Assembly (NCBI GenBank): GCA_964617355.1
Contig: CAZTXP010000077.1
Coordinates: 1 to 49,025, forward strand
DNA length: 49,025 bases
Direction: 5' to 3'
Origin: CAZTDU01 sp964617355
GTDB taxonomy: Bacteria; Pseudomonadota; Gammaproteobacteria; Burkholderiales; SG8-39
The notes below the pieces were generated by a model that was not told the DNA's origin, ran no database searches, and saw nothing but the letters and a program-made list of their open reading frames with translations. Shown here piece after piece: positions 29,300-37,474 of the stretch (position 1 is the first letter of the stretch; each line of letters opens with the position of its first letter). The translations under genes and the position numbers were made by a program.

Positions 29300-30634
29300 T
29301 CATCCCTTGAGGACCTGTTCCAGTACCAGGTAATCGCGGTTCATCGCGGTGTCCCGCTTGCGCAGGTCGGCGATGGTCCGGCAGGCGTGAAGAACCGTCG
29401 TATGGTCGCGGTTGCCGAAGGCCTCGCCAATCTCGGGCAGGCTCATCGGTGTCAGCTCCTTGGCGAGCGCCATCGCCACCTGGCGAGGTCGAGCGACCAT
29501 CCGCGTGCGTTTCTTCGAGTGCATGTCCGAAACCTTGATCTTGAAGTACTCGGCGACGGTCTTCTGGATTCCCTCGACGCTGACCTGCCGGTTTGCGACG
29601 TTCAGGATGTCTCGAAGAGCGTCCTTGGCGAGGTCCAGGGACAGTTCGCGACCGTTGAAGCGCGCGTACGCGAGCACTTTCTTCAGCGCGCCTTCCAGTT
29701 CGCGCACGTTCGAGCGGATGTGCTTGGCGATGAAGAAGGCGATCTCCTCGGACAGGGAAACCGACTCGATCTCGGCCTTCTTCAGCACGATCGCGACCCG
29801 CATCTCGAGTTCGGGGGGCTCGATCGCAACGGTCAATCCCCAGCCGAAGCGAGAGATCAGCCGCTCTTCCATGCCGGAAATCTCCTTCGGATAGGTGTCG
29901 CAGCTGATGACGATCTGCTTGTGGGCCTCGACCAGCGCGTTGAACGCGTAGAAGAACTCTTCCTGCGTGCGGCCCTTGTTGGAGAAGAACTGGATGTCGT
30001 CGATCAGCAGAAGGTCCAGCGAGTGGTAGTAGCGCTTGAATTCGTCGAACGATTTCTGCTGGTAGGCCCGGACCACGTCGGTCACGTATTGCTCGGCGTG
30101 GATGTAGCGTATGCGGGCCTGCGGTCGCTGCTCCGCGACGCGGTTTCCGATGGCCTGCAGCAAGTGAGTCTTGCCAAGGCCGACCCCGCCATAGACGAAG
30201 AGCGGGTTGTAGGACACGCCCGGATTCTCGGAAACCTGAACGGCCGCGGCGCGACCGAGCTGGTTGGCCTTTCCGGTGACCAGGCTCTCGAAAGTGAAGT
30301 TGCGATTCAGGCGCGTGCGGTCCTGCACGGGCGCCGAAGGGGTTGGCTTGGGCACCTGTTCGGTGGCGGATCTCGCGGGCGCGTCGGCGCTCGCGCGCGA
30401 AACGGTCAATCGCAGCGCGAGCGTGCGTCCGGAGGTCTCGGCCGCGAGCTTTTCGATCCGGTTCGCATAGCGCTCCCGCACGAGGTCGAGAACGAATCGG
30501 TTCGGAGCGGCCAGGGACAGGGTCGCATCGTCGCTGTCGCCATCTGCAGCAAGCGGCCGGATCCAGGTGTTGAACTGTTGCGCGGGAAGCTCTTGTTCAA
30601 GGCGACGAAGGCACGCTTCCCAGACAGCTTGCAT
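29300..30634 (-). CDS. dnaA: Chromosomal replication initiator DnaA
   Basis: Binds DnaA boxes and opens oriC. 444 residues: domain I (EACLRRLEQELPAQQFNTWIRPL), a linker (about 85-110), AAA+ domain III with Walker A GGVGLGKTH, Walker B LLLIDDIQFF and sensor IISRFGWGL, and domain IV with the DnaA-box reader GNRDHTTVLHACRTI. ATG 30634 has no Shine-Dalgarno; a TAAAAT -10 ends 6 nt upstream and a perfect DnaA box covers the -35 position, suggesting autorepression and possibly a leaderless message. Confidence 0.98.
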   Translation of the reverse strand: MQAVWEACLRRLEQELPAQQFNTWIRPLAADGDSDDATLSLAAPNRFVLDLVRERYANRIEKLAAETSGRTLALRLTVSRASADAPARSATEQVPKPTPSAPVQDRTRLNRNFTFESLVTGKANQLGRAAAVQVSENPGVSYNPLFVYGGVGLGKTHLLQAIGNRVAEQRPQARIRYIHAEQYVTDVVRAYQQKSFDEFKRYYHSLDLLLIDDIQFFSNKGRTQEEFFYAFNALVEAHKQIVISCDTYPKEISGMEERLISRFGWGLTVAIEPPELEMRVAIVLKKAEIESVSLSEEIAFFIAKHIRSNVRELEGALKKVLAYARFNGRELSLDLAKDALRDILNVANRQVSVEGIQKTVAEYFKIKVSDMHSKKRTRMVARPRQVAMALAKELTPMSLPEIGEAFGNRDHTTVLHACRTIADLRKRDTAMNRDYLVLEQVLKG

Positions 30635-30640
30635 GGATGG

Positions 30641-30671
30641 ATTTTACCCGCATCGGGCCGAGTTATCCACA
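30641..30671 (-). promoter_or_regulatory. dnaA promoter with DnaA box at the -35
   Basis: On the minus strand a TAAAAT (-10) occupies 30646-30641; the -35 position 17 bp away (30669-30664) is covered by the perfect DnaA box TTATCCACA (plus strand 30663-30671). DnaA binding there would block polymerase. Confidence 0.55.
30663..30671 (+). promoter_or_regulatory. Perfect DnaA box
   Basis: TTATCCACA, exact E. coli consensus, in the dnaA-rpmH intergenic region, 7 bp before the rpmH -35. Confidence 0.85.
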
Positions 30672-30678
30672 GGTTCGG

Positions 30679-30708
30679 TTGACAACGATGGCCTTGGCGC
30701 GATGTAAT
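30679..30708 (+). promoter_or_regulatory. rpmH promoter
   Basis: Consensus TTGACA (30679-30684) and TGTAAT (30703-30708) with an 18-bp spacer. The transcript would begin around 30715, in or next to a T7 run (30715-30722 region), and then pass through the 12-bp palindrome TGCCTCGAGGCA (30722-30733), which contains the GAGG ribosome site. Confidence 0.65.
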
Positions 30709-30736
30709 ACCGCCCTTTTTTTGCCTCGAGGCAGCC

Positions 30737-30871
30737 ATGAAGCGGACCTACCAGCCTTCCAAGACGCGGCGCGCGCGCCGTCACGGTTTTCTCGTGCGCA
30801 GCCGGACGCGTGGCGGGCGTGCGGTGCTTCGCGCGCGACGGGCACGCGGCCGTAAGCGGCTTGCGGTCTGA
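30737..30871 (+). CDS. rpmH: 50S ribosomal protein L34
   Basis: 44 residues beginning MKRTYQPSKTRRARRHGFLV, with the Arg-rich L34 body and C-terminal RGRKRLAV (E. coli 46 residues). GAGG lies 6 nt before ATG 30737. It heads the rpmH-rnpA-yidD-yidC-mnmE cluster. Confidence 0.97.
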   Translation: MKRTYQPSKTRRARRHGFLVRSRTRGGRAVLRARRARGRKRLAV

Positions 30872-30882
30872 ATGACTCGAGC

Positions 30883-31233
30883 GTGCGTGCGGCGATCGGG
30901 GGACAAGGCTTCGGTCCGGATCGTCGCCTCTCGCGCAGCGAGGACTTCGAAAGACTGATGAAGCAGGGCACCCGGCGCAGCGCCGGGGGCTTCGTGTTCT
31001 TCTACGAGCGCAAGGCGGAGGGTCCGGCAAGGCTGGGCATCCTGATCTCCCGGCGCCATGCGGCCCGCGCAACCGACCGCAACCGGATCAAACGGTGCCT
31101 GCGCGAGGCATTCCGGCAAGCGCATCCCGGCTTGGCGTCACTGGACTTGCTCATTCGTCCTCCACACGGAATGAAGCCCTCCGCCCGAATCGTTCTCCAG
31201 CTACAGGACCTGCTCTCGAAGCTCGGAAAATGA
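30883..31233 (+). CDS. rnpA: Ribonuclease P protein component
   Basis: Protein cofactor of RNase P, which matures tRNA 5' ends. 116 residues; the conserved RNR motif region is TDRNRIKRCLREAFR, and the N-terminal RRLSRSEDFERLMKQG is typical. The start is GTG 30883, 11 nt after the rpmH stop; no in-frame ATG precedes the conserved region. No clear Shine-Dalgarno, so coupling to rpmH is likely. The stop overlaps yidD as ATGA. Confidence 0.93.
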   Translation: MRAAIGGQGFGPDRRLSRSEDFERLMKQGTRRSAGGFVFFYERKAEGPARLGILISRRHAARATDRNRIKRCLREAFRQAHPGLASLDLLIRPPHGMKPSARIVLQLQDLLSKLGK

Positions 31234-31445
31234 TCAATCCCCTCCTGCTGCTGGTTCGCCTGTACCGTTACTGCATCAGCCCGATGCTCCCGCCGGCGTG
31301 CCGCTTCCTGCCCAGCTGTTCCGAGTACGCCGAGGAGGCGCTCTGCGTCCACGGGCCGCTTCGCGGCGGCTGGATGGCGACCAAGCGCGTTTGCCGCTGC
31401 AACCCCTGGAACGACGGCGGCGTGGACCCCGTTCCTCCCCGCTGA
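31230..31445 (+). CDS. yidD: YidD membrane protein insertion efficiency factor
   Basis: 71 residues, with an amphipathic N-terminal helix (INPLLLLVRLYRYCISPML) and the conserved CRFLPSCSEYAEEAL and CRCNPW cysteine motifs. It assists YidC-dependent insertion at the inner membrane. ATG 31230 overlaps the rnpA stop (ATGA); a longer upstream frame is not supported. Confidence 0.94.
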   Translation: MINPLLLLVRLYRYCISPMLPPACRFLPSCSEYAEEALCVHGPLRGGWMATKRVCRCNPWNDGGVDPVPPR

Positions 31446-31451
31446 GCCAAC

Positions 31452-33116
31452 ATGGACACCCAGCGCCTCGTACTGTTCTTCATCTTCAGCTTCTCGCTGC
31501 TGCTCCTCTGGGACGCATGGGAGAAGGACCATCGGCCCAAGCCGGTCCCGGCGCCGGCGGCGAAGTCTGTTCCTGCGGCGCCGGGCGTGCCCGCCGCGCC
31601 GGCCGAGCCCAAATCCCCGGCGGCCGTTGCGGCGCCGTCGGTCCCGACCGCGGCGGCTTCGGCCGCGCAGGGCGAGCGCATCGTCGTGCGCACCGATCTC
31701 TACGTCGCCGAGATCGACACTGTTGGCGGGACGCTGCGACGCCTGGAACTGCTGAAGCATCGCGACTCCCTCGACGAGAAGAAGAACCTCGTCCTGCTCG
31801 GACCCGAGCATGGATACGAGGCGCAAAGCGGACTTGCGGGCGACCTTGGCGCCAACCATCGCACGCTCTGGCAGGCGGAGGCCGGACCGAGGGAACTCGC
31901 GCAAGGGCAGGCCGCGTTGCAATTGAAGCTGAGCGCCCAGGGTCGCGACGGCATCGCGGTCAGCAAGGTCTACACGTTCCATCGCGACAGCTACCTGATC
32001 GACGTTTCCTTCGAGGTGCGCAACGGGTCCGCGGCGCCGGTCTCCCCCTATGCGTACTTCCAGCTCACACACGGCGGCAAGCCCCAGAGCGCCGGGAATT
32101 CCATCGCCCAGACCTTCGGCGCGCAGAGCTTCACCGGGTTCGCCGAATACACCAGCGACAAGAAGTACGAGAAGGTCGACTTCACCGACATCGACAAGGG
32201 CAAGGCGAGCCACGTCAAGCAGTCGAAGGACGGGTGGATCGCGTTCGTGCAGCACTATTTCGTCTCGGCCTGGCTGCCGCCGGAGAACGTCCAGCGGGAT
32301 TTCTCGATCGAGAAGCGACCGGACGGCGGTTACGTCGCCCGCATCCTCACGCCGGCGCCGGCGATCGCGCCGGGGGCCAGCGGCACGGTCTCGGCTCGCC
32401 TCTTTTCCGGCCCGCAGGAGCAACGCCGCCTGAAGGAAGCCTCGCCCGGCCTGGAACTCGTGGTCGACTACGGCTGGCTCGCGATCATTGCCTGGCCGCT
32501 GTTCTGGGTGCTCGAGAAGAGCTTCGAACTCAGCGGCAACTGGGGCGTCGCGATCATCCTGCTAACGGTGCTGATCAAGCTCGCGTTCTTCCCGCTGTCG
32601 GCCGCGAGCTACAAGTCGATGGCCAAGATGAAGGTCATTACCCCGCGCCTGACGAAGATCCGCGAGATGTACGCGAACGACCGGGTGAAGATGAATCAGG
32701 CCATGATGGACCTGTACAAGACCGAGAAGATCAACCCGCTTGGCGGGTGCTTCCCGATCGTCGTGCAGATTCCGGTGTTCATCGCGCTGTATTGGGTGCT
32801 GCTCGCCGCGATCGAACTGCGCAACGCGCCGTTCGTGCTGTGGATCAAGGACCTCAGCGCGCTCGATCCCTACTACGTGTTGCCGATCCTGATGACCGTG
32901 ACGATGGTCATCCAGACCAAGCTCAATCCGACGCCGCCCGACCCCGTGCAGGCGAAGGTCATGCAGGTCATGCCATTCGTGTTCAGCATCTTCTTCTTCT
33001 TCTTCCCCGCGGGCCTGGTGCTCTACTGGCTCGTCAACAACATCCTTTCGATCCTCCAGCAGTGGCAGATCCAGCGCATGTTCGATCGCGACAAGCCTGC
33101 CCATGCGAAGCGCTGA
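31452..33116 (+). CDS. yidC: Membrane protein insertase YidC
   Basis: Inserts and folds inner-membrane proteins, including the Fo subunits c and a encoded in this window. 554 residues: N-terminal membrane helix (about 5-22), an Ala/Pro-rich linker (35-75), a large periplasmic P1 domain (to about 340), then five C-terminal helices with the coiled cytoplasmic hairpin VITPRLTKIREMY and GGCFPIVVQIPVFIALYWVL. ATG 31452 lies 6 nt after yidD; the ribosome site is weak. Confidence 0.97.
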   Translation: MDTQRLVLFFIFSFSLLLLWDAWEKDHRPKPVPAPAAKSVPAAPGVPAAPAEPKSPAAVAAPSVPTAAASAAQGERIVVRTDLYVAEIDTVGGTLRRLELLKHRDSLDEKKNLVLLGPEHGYEAQSGLAGDLGANHRTLWQAEAGPRELAQGQAALQLKLSAQGRDGIAVSKVYTFHRDSYLIDVSFEVRNGSAAPVSPYAYFQLTHGGKPQSAGNSIAQTFGAQSFTGFAEYTSDKKYEKVDFTDIDKGKASHVKQSKDGWIAFVQHYFVSAWLPPENVQRDFSIEKRPDGGYVARILTPAPAIAPGASGTVSARLFSGPQEQRRLKEASPGLELVVDYGWLAIIAWPLFWVLEKSFELSGNWGVAIILLTVLIKLAFFPLSAASYKSMAKMKVITPRLTKIREMYANDRVKMNQAMMDLYKTEKINPLGGCFPIVVQIPVFIALYWVLLAAIELRNAPFVLWIKDLSALDPYYVLPILMTVTMVIQTKLNPTPPDPVQAKVMQVMPFVFSIFFFFFPAGLVLYWLVNNILSILQQWQIQRMFDRDKPAHAKR

Positions 33117-34455
33117 CCGGGGCGGTTTCCACTCCGAGACGATCGCTGCAGTCGTCACCGCGCCGGGCAAGGGCGCCGTCGGCATTGTCCGGGTCTCCGG
33201 GCCGTTGGCGCGGGAGGTCGCGAAGGCCGTTGTAGGGAAGCCTCCGGCGCCCCGGGTCGCCACGTATTGCACGGCTCGCGATCGAGCCGGGAATCCGATA
33301 GACCGGGGGCTCGCGCTCTACTTTTCCGCGCCCGCCTCGTATACCGGCGAGGACGTATTCGAGTTTCAGGGCCATGGCGGCTCCGCCGCGACCGGCGCCG
33401 TGTTGCAGGCATTTCTTGCCGCCGGCGCGCGCATCGCCCGGCCGGGCGAGTTCACCGAGCGCGCATTCCTCAACGATAAGCTGGATCTCGCGCAGGCGGA
33501 GGCCGTCGCAGACCTGATCGACGCGCAGAGTTCGGAAGCGGGGCGTCTCGCGATGCGCTCGCTGACGGGGGAGTTTTCACGCGAGGTCAATGCGATCGTC
33601 GTCGCGCTCACCGACTTGCGCGCGCTGGTCGAGGCCATGCTTGATTTCCCGGAAGAGGACGTCGACTCGCTGCACGTCGGAGATGCGCGCGATCGCCTTG
33701 CGCGGGCGCGCCGCGCGCTGGGAGATCTGCTGGCGTCGAGTCGCGCCGGCCGCGCCTATCGCGACGGGCTGCGCGTGGTCATCGCCGGTCGACCCAACGT
33801 CGGCAAGTCGAGCCTCCTCAACCGGCTTGCGCGGCAGGAGCGGGCGATCGTCACGGATACGCCCGGCACGACGCGAGACGTGCTGAGCGAGAACCTTGTC
33901 GTAGGCGGCGTCCCGATCGTGGTGTCCGACACGGCCGGACTGCGAGAGGCCACCGACGCCATCGAGCGAGAAGGCATCGCGCGCGCTCGGCGCGAAGTCG
34001 CAAGGGCGGACGTCGTGCTGTCAGTGCTCGACGCATCGGAGTCCACGGACGCGCGGCGCGAGGATCCGGTGTCCGACGTCCCGGAGCGCGTACCCCGTCT
34101 GCGGATCTACAACAAGGTCGATCTCGTGCCAGAGGCGGTTCCCAGACGCTCGGGCGATGCGCTCTGGTTGTCGGCGCGAACGGGGGCGGGGATCGAGTTG
34201 CTCGAGCAGGCGCTCGTCGAGCTGGCGGGAGGAAGAAGCGCGGAGGGTTCGGCTTTTCTCGCCCGGGAGCGACACCTCCTCGCACTGGAGTCCGCTGCGC
34301 GCGAGCTGGCGGACGCCGCGGCGGTCGAGTCGCGATGGGAGTTGTTCGCCGAGCACCTGCGGCTTGCGCAGCACCATCTCGGTGGCATCACGGGCGAATT
34401 CACCGCGGACGACTTGCTTGGAGAGATCTTCTCCCGCTTCTGCATAGGCAAGTAG
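33103..34455 (+). CDS. mnmE: tRNA uridine-5-carboxymethylaminomethyl modification GTPase MnmE
   Basis: With MnmG, modifies U34 of several tRNAs. 450 residues: the N-terminal tetrahydrofolate-binding domain (TIAAVVTAPGKGAVGIVRVSG), helical domain, inserted G domain (GRPNVGKSSLLN, DTPGTTRD, DTAGLR, NKVD) and the catalytic C-terminus FCIGK. ATG 33103 overlaps yidC by 14 nt and is the only usable start before the conserved N-terminus. MnmG is encoded 7 kb away. Confidence 0.97.
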   Translation: MRSADRGGFHSETIAAVVTAPGKGAVGIVRVSGPLAREVAKAVVGKPPAPRVATYCTARDRAGNPIDRGLALYFSAPASYTGEDVFEFQGHGGSAATGAVLQAFLAAGARIARPGEFTERAFLNDKLDLAQAEAVADLIDAQSSEAGRLAMRSLTGEFSREVNAIVVALTDLRALVEAMLDFPEEDVDSLHVGDARDRLARARRALGDLLASSRAGRAYRDGLRVVIAGRPNVGKSSLLNRLARQERAIVTDTPGTTRDVLSENLVVGGVPIVVSDTAGLREATDAIEREGIARARREVARADVVLSVLDASESTDARREDPVSDVPERVPRLRIYNKVDLVPEAVPRRSGDALWLSARTGAGIELLEQALVELAGGRSAEGSAFLARERHLLALESAARELADAAAVESRWELFAEHLRLAQHHLGGITGEFTADDLLGEIFSRFCIGK

Positions 34456-34460
34456 TAAGA

Positions 34461-35516
34461 GTGCAGGCGGCACGCGACACCGTTCTGAACCCGATCGCCG
34501 CGCTCGCGGCATGCGCGCTTGCGGGCGTAGCCTGCGCAGCGATACGGGTGCCGCTTCCATGGATGATCGGACCAATGCTGGCCATGGCCGCGTGCAACGC
34601 AGCGGGTGCCGGCCTGCGCGCCCCGGGTCGGGGCCGAGAAGTCGGACAGGTCGTGATCGGAACCGCGCTGGGTCTCTATTTCACGCCGGTGGTCGCGCGT
34701 GAGGTCGCGGCGCTCTGGTACATCCTGGTCGCGGCGGCCATCCTCGCGATCGCGATCGGGGCATCGTGCGGATGGGTGCTTTCAAGACTGTCGGGGACCG
34801 ATCGGTCGACGGCGTTCTTTGCGAGCATTCCGGGCGGCGCCACTGAAATGGCGGTGCTGGCCGAGCGTTTCGGCGCCCGCGTCGATCATGTCGCCTTCGC
34901 CCAGTCCCTGCGGATCCTGATGGTCGTGGTCGTGATCCCGTTCTCCCTCACGTTCTCGGGGGTGCACGGCGCCGATTTGCATGTCGTCGCCGCCTCCCGC
35001 GAAGATCCTGCGGGACTGGCCCAGTTGCTGGGGCTCACGCTCGCAGGTGGTGCTACGCTGCGCTTACTTCGGGTGCCGAACCCGTTCATGTTCGGGCCAC
35101 TACTCGTTTCGTCCCTGCTCGCGATGCTCGAGGTGCAGTTCTCCTCGATGCCGAGCCCGCTGTCGAATACGGGTCAGTTGTTGCTGGGTTGCGCGCTGGG
35201 CGCGCGCTTCGGACGCCGTTCGCTTGGCGGCTTGCCGTTACTGGCGGCTTCCGTCGCGGCCAGCGTGGTGGCCGCGATGGCCTTCTCGACCGCGGTTGCG
35301 TTCGCGATCTCGAAGGCGACCGGCGTGTCGTTTCCTACCCTGGTGCTCGCGGTTGCTCCCGGCGGCATCGCCGAAATGTGCATCACGGCGAAGGTGCTGC
35401 AGCTGGGTGTACCTCTGGTGACGGCTGCGCACGTGGTTCGCGTCGTGGTGCTCGTCTCGGCGACCGGTTGGGTCTATCAGGCAGCGCTGCGACTGGGCTC
35501 CCGAATACGCAACTGA
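34461..35516 (+). CDS. AbrB-family membrane protein
   Basis: 351-residue polytopic membrane protein of the AbrB family (formerly called ammonia monooxygenase-like; unrelated to the AbrB transcription factor). An internal duplication is clear: PLPWMIGPMLA / PNPFMFGPLLV, GQVVIGTALGLYF / GQLLLGCALGARF and IPGGATEMAVLA / APGGIAEMCITA repeat about 155 residues apart. Function is unsettled, probably transport or regulation. GTG 34461 starts 5 nt after mnmE; an in-frame ATG further upstream lies inside mnmE. It may be the last gene of the rpmH operon. Confidence 0.85.
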   Translation: MQAARDTVLNPIAALAACALAGVACAAIRVPLPWMIGPMLAMAACNAAGAGLRAPGRGREVGQVVIGTALGLYFTPVVAREVAALWYILVAAAILAIAIGASCGWVLSRLSGTDRSTAFFASIPGGATEMAVLAERFGARVDHVAFAQSLRILMVVVVIPFSLTFSGVHGADLHVVAASREDPAGLAQLLGLTLAGGATLRLLRVPNPFMFGPLLVSSLLAMLEVQFSSMPSPLSNTGQLLLGCALGARFGRRSLGGLPLLAASVAASVVAAMAFSTAVAFAISKATGVSFPTLVLAVAPGGIAEMCITAKVLQLGVPLVTAAHVVRVVVLVSATGWVYQAALRLGSRIRN

Positions 35517-35557
35517 AAACAGCGGTTTAGGCCACGGGAACCACGAGCGAGCCTCGG

Positions 35558-35566
35558 TGCTAGAAT
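35558..35566 (+). promoter_or_regulatory. Extended -10 promoter for pckG
   Basis: TGC-TAGAAT (35558-35566) is an extended -10 element; no good -35 is present 16-18 bp upstream. Transcription would start near 35573. Confidence 0.5.
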
Positions 35567-35589
35567 TCGGCCCCACGAAATCCAACGAC

Positions 35590-35620
35590 CGGCCCGGGCA
35601 CCCCAGGGCCGTTTTGCTTT
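35590..35620 (+). terminator. Hairpin plus T-run before pckG
   Basis: CGGCCC (35590-35595) pairs with GGGCCG (35606-35611) around a 10-nt loop, followed by TTTTGCTTT (35612-35620). It ends 15 nt before the pckG ATG. It either terminates the AbrB-family transcript or, since the TAGAAT promoter lies upstream, acts as an attenuator in the pckG leader. Confidence 0.5.
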
Positions 35621-35635
35621 CTGGAGTTTCCCTCC

Positions 35636-37474
35636 ATGAACTCTCGTCCCGCCAGCCTCGAAGACCTTTCCCAGGCACCCGCGCATGTCCGGCACGCCAA
35701 GTTGCGCGAGTGGATCGGCCGCATGGTCGCGCTCGCGAAACCCGATCGCGTGGTCTGGTGCGACGGCTCGCAGGAGGAGTACGACCGCTTGTGCGCGGAG
35801 CTGGTGAAGGGGGGCACGTTCATCAAGTTGAACGAGAAGCTCCGTCCCGGCAGCTACTTGGCGCGCTCCCATCCCTCGGATGTCGCGCGGATGGAAGATC
35901 GCACGTTCATCTGCAGCTCGAATAAGGACGACGCAGGGCCGACCAACAACTGGGTCGAACCCGGCGAGATGCGCCGCACGCTGGATCGCCTGTTCGACGG
36001 CTGCATGCGCGGGCGCACGATGTACGTCATCCCGTTCTCGATGGGCCCGATCGGCTCGCACATCGCGCAGGTCGGCGTCGAGATCTCGGATTCCGCGTAT
36101 GTCGCGGTCAGCATGCGCATCATGACTCGCATGGGTCGCAAGGTCGTCGACTGGATGGGCGAGGATCGCCCGTTCGTGCCCTGCGTCCATTCCGTCGGTG
36201 CGCCGCTGGGAGCCGGCGAGAAGGACGTGCCCTGGCCGTGCAACGACAAGGAGAAATGGATCGTCCATTTCCCCGAGACGCGCGAGATCTGGTCGTACGG
36301 CTCCGGCTATGGCGGCAATGCTCTGCTGGGCAAGAAGTGCCTCGCGCTGCGCATCGCTTCCGTGATGGCGCGCGACGAAGGCTGGCTGGCCGAGCACATG
36401 CTGATCCTCGGCCTGGAGTCGCCCAAGGGGGTAAAGACCTACGTGTCCGCCGCGTTCCCCAGCGCCTGCGGAAAGACCAATCTCGCGATGCTGATCCCTC
36501 CGGCGGCGTACAAGGGCTGGAAGGTCACCACCATCGGCGAGGACATCGCATGGATCAAGCCCGGCAAGGATGGGCGGTTCCATGCCATCAACCCGGAGGC
36601 GGGTTTCTTCGGCGTTGCCCCCGGGACATCGGAGGCCACCAACCCGAACGCGATGAAGATGCTCCATCGCGACGTCGTGTTCACCAACGTGGCCATGACT
36701 CCCGATGGCGATGTGTGGTGGGAGGACATGACCAAGGAGCCGCCGGCGCAGCTCATTGACTGGCAGGGCAATCCCTGGACGCCCGGGTGCGGACGACCCG
36801 CGGCGCATCCGAATTCGCGCTTCACGGTTGCGGCTTCGCAGTGCCCTTCCATCGATCCGCTCTGGGAAGACCCGGCTGGCGTGCCGATCTCGGCGTTCAT
36901 CTTCGGCGGGCGCCGGTCCTCCACGGTTCCACTGGTCGTCGAGGCGCCGAACTGGGAAGACGGCGTGTACATGGCCGCGACGCTGGGCTCCGAGACCACC
37001 GCGGCGATCACTGGCAAGGTCGGTGTCGTGCGGCGCGATCCGATGGCGATGCTCGCCTTCTGCGGCTACCACATGGGTGACTACTTCGCGCACTGGCTGA
37101 AGATGGGAACCGCCGTGGCCAAGCCCCCGCGGATCTTCCGCGTCAACTGGTTCCGCAAGAACGCCAACAACCGTTTCATCTGGCCCGGGTTCGGCGAGAA
37201 CATGCGCGTGCTCGACTGGATCGTGTCGCGCTGCGAAGGGCACGCGCAGGGCGTCGAGACGCCGCTCGGCATCGTGCCGCGGCACGGCGACCTCAACTGG
37301 GCAGGGCTGGATCAATTCGCGCCGACGGAGTACGACGAGATTTCCCGCGTCGACGGTGCGGCGTGGAAAGACGAGATCGCGTCGCACGACGAACTGCTGG
37401 GCAAGCTTGGTTCCCATCTCCCGGGCGAACTCGACCAGCGCCGCGCGCTGTTGCACCGACGACTCGGCGCGTGA
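35636..37474 (+). CDS. pckG: Phosphoenolpyruvate carboxykinase (GTP)
   Basis: Converts oxaloacetate plus GTP to PEP in gluconeogenesis. 612 residues; the GTP-class P-loop FPSACGKTNLAM contains the hyper-reactive Cys278, and SYGSGYGGNALLGKKCLALRI (metal/oxaloacetate region) and the FIFGGRR and NWFRKN segments are intact. ATG 35636 follows the GGAGTTTCCCTCC region. The stop overlaps the next gene as GTGA, so a class III aminotransferase is co-translated with it. Confidence 0.97.
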   Translation: MNSRPASLEDLSQAPAHVRHAKLREWIGRMVALAKPDRVVWCDGSQEEYDRLCAELVKGGTFIKLNEKLRPGSYLARSHPSDVARMEDRTFICSSNKDDAGPTNNWVEPGEMRRTLDRLFDGCMRGRTMYVIPFSMGPIGSHIAQVGVEISDSAYVAVSMRIMTRMGRKVVDWMGEDRPFVPCVHSVGAPLGAGEKDVPWPCNDKEKWIVHFPETREIWSYGSGYGGNALLGKKCLALRIASVMARDEGWLAEHMLILGLESPKGVKTYVSAAFPSACGKTNLAMLIPPAAYKGWKVTTIGEDIAWIKPGKDGRFHAINPEAGFFGVAPGTSEATNPNAMKMLHRDVVFTNVAMTPDGDVWWEDMTKEPPAQLIDWQGNPWTPGCGRPAAHPNSRFTVAASQCPSIDPLWEDPAGVPISAFIFGGRRSSTVPLVVEAPNWEDGVYMAATLGSETTAAITGKVGVVRRDPMAMLAFCGYHMGDYFAHWLKMGTAVAKPPRIFRVNWFRKNANNRFIWPGFGENMRVLDWIVSRCEGHAQGVETPLGIVPRHGDLNWAGLDQFAPTEYDEISRVDGAAWKDEIASHDELLGKLGSHLPGELDQRRALLHRRLGA

